In this document: piece after piece, positions 61,383-64,000 of the stretch
Layout of the letters: each line of letters begins with the position of its first letter
Position numbering within the stretch: the stretch's first letter is position 1
NCBI GenBank assembly: GCA_030693065.1
Contig: JAUYBL010000036.1
Location: 204,435 to 268,434 of the forward strand
Direction: 5' to 3'
DNA: 64,000 bases
Source of the DNA: Methylococcaceae bacterium
GTDB lineage: Bacteria > Pseudomonadota > Gammaproteobacteria > Methylococcales > Methylomonadaceae
The notes under the pieces: generated by a model
What the model saw: the letters and a program-made list of their open reading frames with translations, nothing else
What the model was told of the DNA's origin: nothing
The model's database searches: none
Program-made: the position numbers and the translations under genes

Positions 61383-62240
61383 CTAAGCGGCAGCTGCACT
61401 GCTGGATGCAAAAGCATTCAATAAATCTTCAACACCCGCATCAACGATTTTAAGGCCCATTTTTTTACAGAACCGCAGCTCTTTATCGGTGGGATTTTTG
61501 TTCAATACCCAACCTTTTGGCTCGGCCGCGTCACGAATGATGTCACTCATCACCATGCGCTCAGAATCTCTATTTAATGGCAGACCGATCAATAAATATT
61601 GTTTGCCTTTACGATAGGCTTTAAGAAAATCAGGAATCGCGAAGCCCCCCATTAGTTCGGTGATGTAATCAACATAATCGGCATCTGAAGCGATATAGTT
61701 GGCTTCCGGTTTTGGGGTGCCCAGAGGTTTAAACAACACAGGTAATCGCGGATCAACCTGTTCTTGGGGAATTTCAAAATATTCACTGCCATCAAAGTGA
61801 TAAATCTTAAAGCGAAACTGGCTGGCAGTGATTCTGGCGACACCAACAATCAAGGTATGCTCTTCATCGGCATAGCTGTCTTGCAATTGGGTATCCCTGT
61901 TTACATCAATAACATAAGCAGGTTTCCATTCGGCCAGCCAATTGTGGATCGAGGCGCGGGTATATTCGGTGTCGCCATATAAGCGGGTAAGAAACTGACC
62001 GAGAAAATTTCGACCTCTTTTAAGCTCCTGATTCATCGCGGCCCGTGGAAACTCGTACATCAGCTTGGGAGCCATCGGATTACCGTTATTCATAGCCAAA
62101 ATCAGGCTATTACTATCAGCCGGCATGGCCGCACCGGTTTGTTTATTGGTGGCATCAAAAAGAGCGCCCGGCCCTAGATAAGGCACAACGGTGTTTTCAT
62201 ACAAACCATTTAAAATTTCAGAAAAGACATCGGCAGACAT
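61383..62240 (-). CDS. SIR2-like domain protein
   Basis: 285 residues from ATG 62240 (MSADVFSEIL), preferred because GGAG lies 7 nt upstream; an ATG at 62252 is an alternative. The SIR2-like pattern is seen in VVPYLGPGALF, SIHNWLAEWKPAYVIDVNRDTQLQ, FRFKIYHFDG (His at the equivalent of the catalytic position), VLFKPLGTPKP and KQYLLIGLPLNRD. Unlike the SIR2/TIR protein at 37937 it has no extra effector domain and heads an apparently metabolic operon with a DUF364-like and a GlcF-like gene. It may bind NAD or ADP-ribose rather than act in defence. A sigma-54-like promoter lies upstream. Confidence 0.75.
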   Translation of the reverse strand: MSADVFSEILNGLYENTVVPYLGPGALFDATNKQTGAAMPADSNSLILAMNNGNPMAPKLMYEFPRAAMNQELKRGRNFLGQFLTRLYGDTEYTRASIHNWLAEWKPAYVIDVNRDTQLQDSYADEEHTLIVGVARITASQFRFKIYHFDGSEYFEIPQEQVDPRLPVLFKPLGTPKPEANYIASDADYVDYITELMGGFAIPDFLKAYRKGKQYLLIGLPLNRDSERMVMSDIIRDAAEPKGWVLNKNPTDKELRFCKKMGLKIVDAGVEDLLNAFASSSAAAA

Positions 62241-62280
62241 TGCAAACTCCATTGTTTAAGTAGGTGTACCTTTTACTTAA

Positions 62281-62295
62281 GCAATAAGTAATCCA
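62281..62295 (-). promoter_or_regulatory. Candidate sigma-54 (-24/-12) promoter
   Basis: Read on the minus strand the sequence is TGGATTACTTATTGC, with GG and GC separated by exactly ten bases and the TGG/TTGC halves of the sigma-54 consensus. Its -12 end is about 40 nt before the ATG of the SIR2-like gene. Confidence 0.5.
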
Positions 62296-62390
62296 AGTTG
62301 TAGTTTCGATTAATGAAATAGCCAACGAATTGATTATCTTAGATTTAGCATGAAATTTTTCTGAAATGTAGAGCAGTATCAGTCAAGTTT

Positions 62391-62406
62391 TGTTCGGTTT
62401 ATGACA
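62391..62406. promoter_or_regulatory. Candidate NifA-type upstream activator site (TGT-N10-ACA)
   Basis: TGT-TCGGTTTATG-ACA lies about 100 bp upstream of the sigma-54-like element, the usual distance for a NifA enhancer site. The motif is short, so chance is possible. Confidence 0.4.
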
Positions 62407-62463
62407 ATTTTTTTGTCGCTTCAGCGAACTTACCAACACATATATAGAGGTATCAGATAAATC

Positions 62464-62872
62464 TTAATATAGGCAGGAAACACCCGATTTCGTTGCAGCT
62501 CCATCGGACTTCTTCTGGCCTACAGTTGGGTTGTACGGGGCTCGATTTGTAGTCCGCACCGTTACAAAGCAGGACGAGACTCCCGTCTTATAATTCTTTA
62601 GCCATCCATTCAGGGGGAATTCGCCGTTACAGCAACGGACGCATGTTGCCTGATTGGGCTCGCCATAAGGGCGTAGCTGTAATTCGCGGTTGAAGTGCTG
62701 TTGGTGGATAGGCGTTGTTGGTCCAGGTGGCGGTTTTGATGTCCTGGACTTGGTTGCGGGTGTAGGTCCAGGTGTTGTCCTGGACGGTACCGGCCAGGTT
62801 TTGGGTGAGGTTGGAGAGCGCCGACTGGGTGTTATAAGCGTAGCCGGTAGTGGTGCCGTTACCAAATCAATT
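62464..62872 (-). pseudogene. RHS-repeat protein fragment with internal deletion
   Basis: Read leftward from 62870, one frame gives YAYNTQSALSNLTQNLAGT and TYTRNQVQDIKTATW, typical RHS/YD-repeat sequence. The frame then changes, and PYGEPNQATCVR follows, which lies some 150 residues further on in the neighbouring copy. The rest, to a stop at 62464, is unrelated to RHS. This copy therefore lost an internal segment and its core C-terminus. Confidence 0.75.
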
Positions 62873-62914
62873 TAACCTGACCCCATTGATTCTGCGATCT
62901 AAGGTCATCAGTTT

Positions 62915-63817
62915 CTAGTGCGAAATCCAACTGTCGAAATAGTCGGGTAGGTCGGGCAACAGCTTTTCGTTGCCCGACATTTCGAGGCATGGGAAAGTCG
63001 GGCATAAACAGCATGCCCGACCTACCCGGCTAGGATCCCTCCGATTAAACGGATTATTCCCCACATACGCATACCAATTCAAGCCATCCTGATAGCCAAT
63101 CGGATCGGTCTGCAAGAATCTGCCAATGGCGGGTGAGTACATCCGGGCTTTGTAGTAGTACAGGTTCAGCGGGCCCAGCAGCTGCTGGCCGGTGTAGCGG
63201 AACCTGACGCCGGTGGTGGCATTGGGTTCGCCGTAGGGGCCGTAGCTTAAGGTGGCGGTACTGGTGCCAGCGCTGTTGGCGGTGGCGACGATGCTGCCTT
63301 GGTGGTCGCTGTATAGCCAGGTTTTGGCAGTGGTGACCGCGCCTTCGTACCAGACTAAGGGTTCATCAACACCGGGGCCGTGTACGTAACGTCTCAGCAG
63401 GGCGCCGGTGCTGTTGTATTCAGCCACCAGGTCGCTGCCGTCATAGCTCAGGTTGGTAACGACGCCGGCCAGGGTGGTTTGACTCAAGCGGCCTGCCCCG
63501 TCGTAGGCTAGGCTGTTGGCCGAGCCGGTTTTGTTGGCGGCCGTCAGCTGGTTGTCGAGGTTGTACCCTAAAGGGCATAAATAGGCATAGGTCCAGACCC
63601 CGTCGCCGCCCAGGTTGCCGTTGGCGGTGTAGCTGCGGGTGCCGTTGGTATAGCCGGTCCATTGGTAGCTGTCGTTAGTCCAGCTGGCCGCCTTGATGTC
63701 CTGCACCTGGTTGCGGGTGTAGCTCCAGGTGTTGTCCTGGCGGTGCCGGCCAGGTTTTGGGTGAGGCTGGCCAACGCCGACTGGCTGTCGTAACCGGTGA
63801 CGGTGGTGGTGCCGTTA
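62915..63817 (-). pseudogene. RHS-repeat protein C-terminal fragment, frameshifted and interrupted
   Basis: The segment encodes YDSQSALASLTQNLAGT, a one-base frameshift near 63740, then TYT-type YD repeats (YDGAGRLSQTTLAGVV, WLYSDHQGSIVATAN) and the RHS-associated core (RFRYTGQQLLGPLNLYYYKARM, GRFLQTDPIGYQDG, YAYVGNNPFNRRDPS). The usual DPSG boundary is followed not by a toxin domain but by a palindromic repeat. The start of the RHS protein is absent: on the right the coding sequence stops abruptly at 63817. Confidence 0.85.
62945..63027. repeat. Palindromic repeat inserted at the RHS core boundary
   Basis: Perfect 13-bp terminal arms GGGTAGGTCGGGC (62945-62957) and GCCCGACCTACCC (63015-63027) enclose two hairpins, GTCGGGCAAC/GTTGCCCGAC (62951-62978) and GTCGGGCAT/ATGCCCGAC (about 62998-63021). 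This is a REP-like doublet. Confidence 0.8.
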
Positions 63818-63897
63818 TCAAATCAAATCAATTTAACTTGATCCCCTTGACCGTGACCCCATTGATTCTTTACCGGTTAGTCCTGTCCCGCTCAAGG

Positions 63898-63999
63898 TTA
63901 AAATGCAAGTTCTTTACGCTGATCAAACTTAAACAAATCAATGTCCTGCTTAGCAAGCCCTTCCTCAAAAACACGCCAGCCCCGTTTAGCTATTAGCTT
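63898..63999 (-). CDS. C-terminal end of an unidentified protein (5' end outside window)
   Basis: Thirty-three codons open to the right edge read KLIAKRGWRVFEEGLAK then QDIDLFKFDQRKELAF and a stop. The composition is protein-like, but the family cannot be named from this length. It lies just beyond the RHS fragments on the same strand. Confidence 0.4.
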   Translation of the reverse strand, partial: KLIAKRGWRVFEEGLAKQDIDLFKFDQRKELAF

Positions 64000-64000
64000 T

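Larger units (their letters stand above)
62690..63875. repeat. Diverged direct repeat of RHS 5' segment and flank
   Basis: The blocks 62700-62895 and about 63680-63872 are similar along their whole length, including non-coding flank: both run from RHS coding sequence to the same break (GGTGCCGTTA followed by CAAATCAA) and on to ACCCCATTGATTC. Unit lengths differ because the left copy has an internal deletion. Confidence 0.7.

Noticed and set aside
62464..62650. Group II intron or other structured RNA downstream of the left RHS fragment
   Set aside because: A small hairpin was noticed, but no conserved intron domains or reverse transcriptase are present.
1..64000. tRNA, rRNA, CRISPR arrays, prophage or complete insertion sequences
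   Set aside because: None was recognised on reading both strands; a dedicated scan with covariance models would be needed to exclude small RNAs.

Overview
The window looks like chromosomal DNA of a gammaproteobacterial (type I, Methylococcales-like) methanotroph. The strongest single clue is an intact methylene-tetrahydromethanopterin dehydrogenase (mtdB-like, 5136-6035). Gammaproteobacterial housekeeping genes (hrpA, ispG, hflD, cbpA/cbpM) agree. G+C looks moderate by eye. No rRNA, tRNA or CRISPR array was seen. The species assignment is inference.

Layout. 0-12.3 kb: a sugar permease end and a GH3 beta-glucosidase, a Wzz-type polysaccharide co-polymerase with an integrase-like C-terminal domain, mtdB, hrpA, a phosphoesterase and ispG. 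12.4-25.2 kb: a dense signalling block of a CHASE-PAS-GGDEF-EAL protein followed by a six-gene same-strand run (REC-PAS-GGDEF-EAL, two periplasmic-binding-protein modules, two histidine kinases, an Rcp1-like receiver and a REC-PAS-diguanylate cyclase). 25.2-33.5 kb: copper export (copA and an HMA chaperone), an EAL-HDOD protein with hflD, cbpA-cbpM, a frameshifted Hsp20 remnant and an outer-membrane barrel protein.

33.5-58 kb is the unusual part. It opens with a SIR2-like/TIR protein in tandem with a P-loop STAND-type NTPase carrying 16 WD40 repeats, an arrangement typical of NAD-depleting anti-phage or conflict systems, plus a lipoprotein hydrolase. Next, a LuxR-type regulator is divergent from a long same-strand operon: a secreted haem peroxidase/dioxygenase of the COX/alpha-DOX type, two catalase-like haem proteins, a DyP peroxidase, a membrane protein with a duplicated domain, and a DUF2235 hydrolase. 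Two patatin phospholipases, a membrane protein and a TIR-like/TPR/Rossmann protein follow. Together these suggest a lipid-release and lipid-oxygenation (oxylipin-type) system beside nucleotide-targeting immune-type proteins. That functional link is inference.

58-64 kb: a minus-strand operon (SIR2-like protein, DUF364-like protein, a small unknown protein, a GlcF-like iron-sulfur protein, then a GNAT) preceded by a sigma-54-like -24/-12 element and a TGT-N10-ACA site as used by NifA. The window ends in decayed, duplicated RHS fragments interrupted by a palindromic repeat. Several families of intergenic palindromic repeats are scattered through the window.
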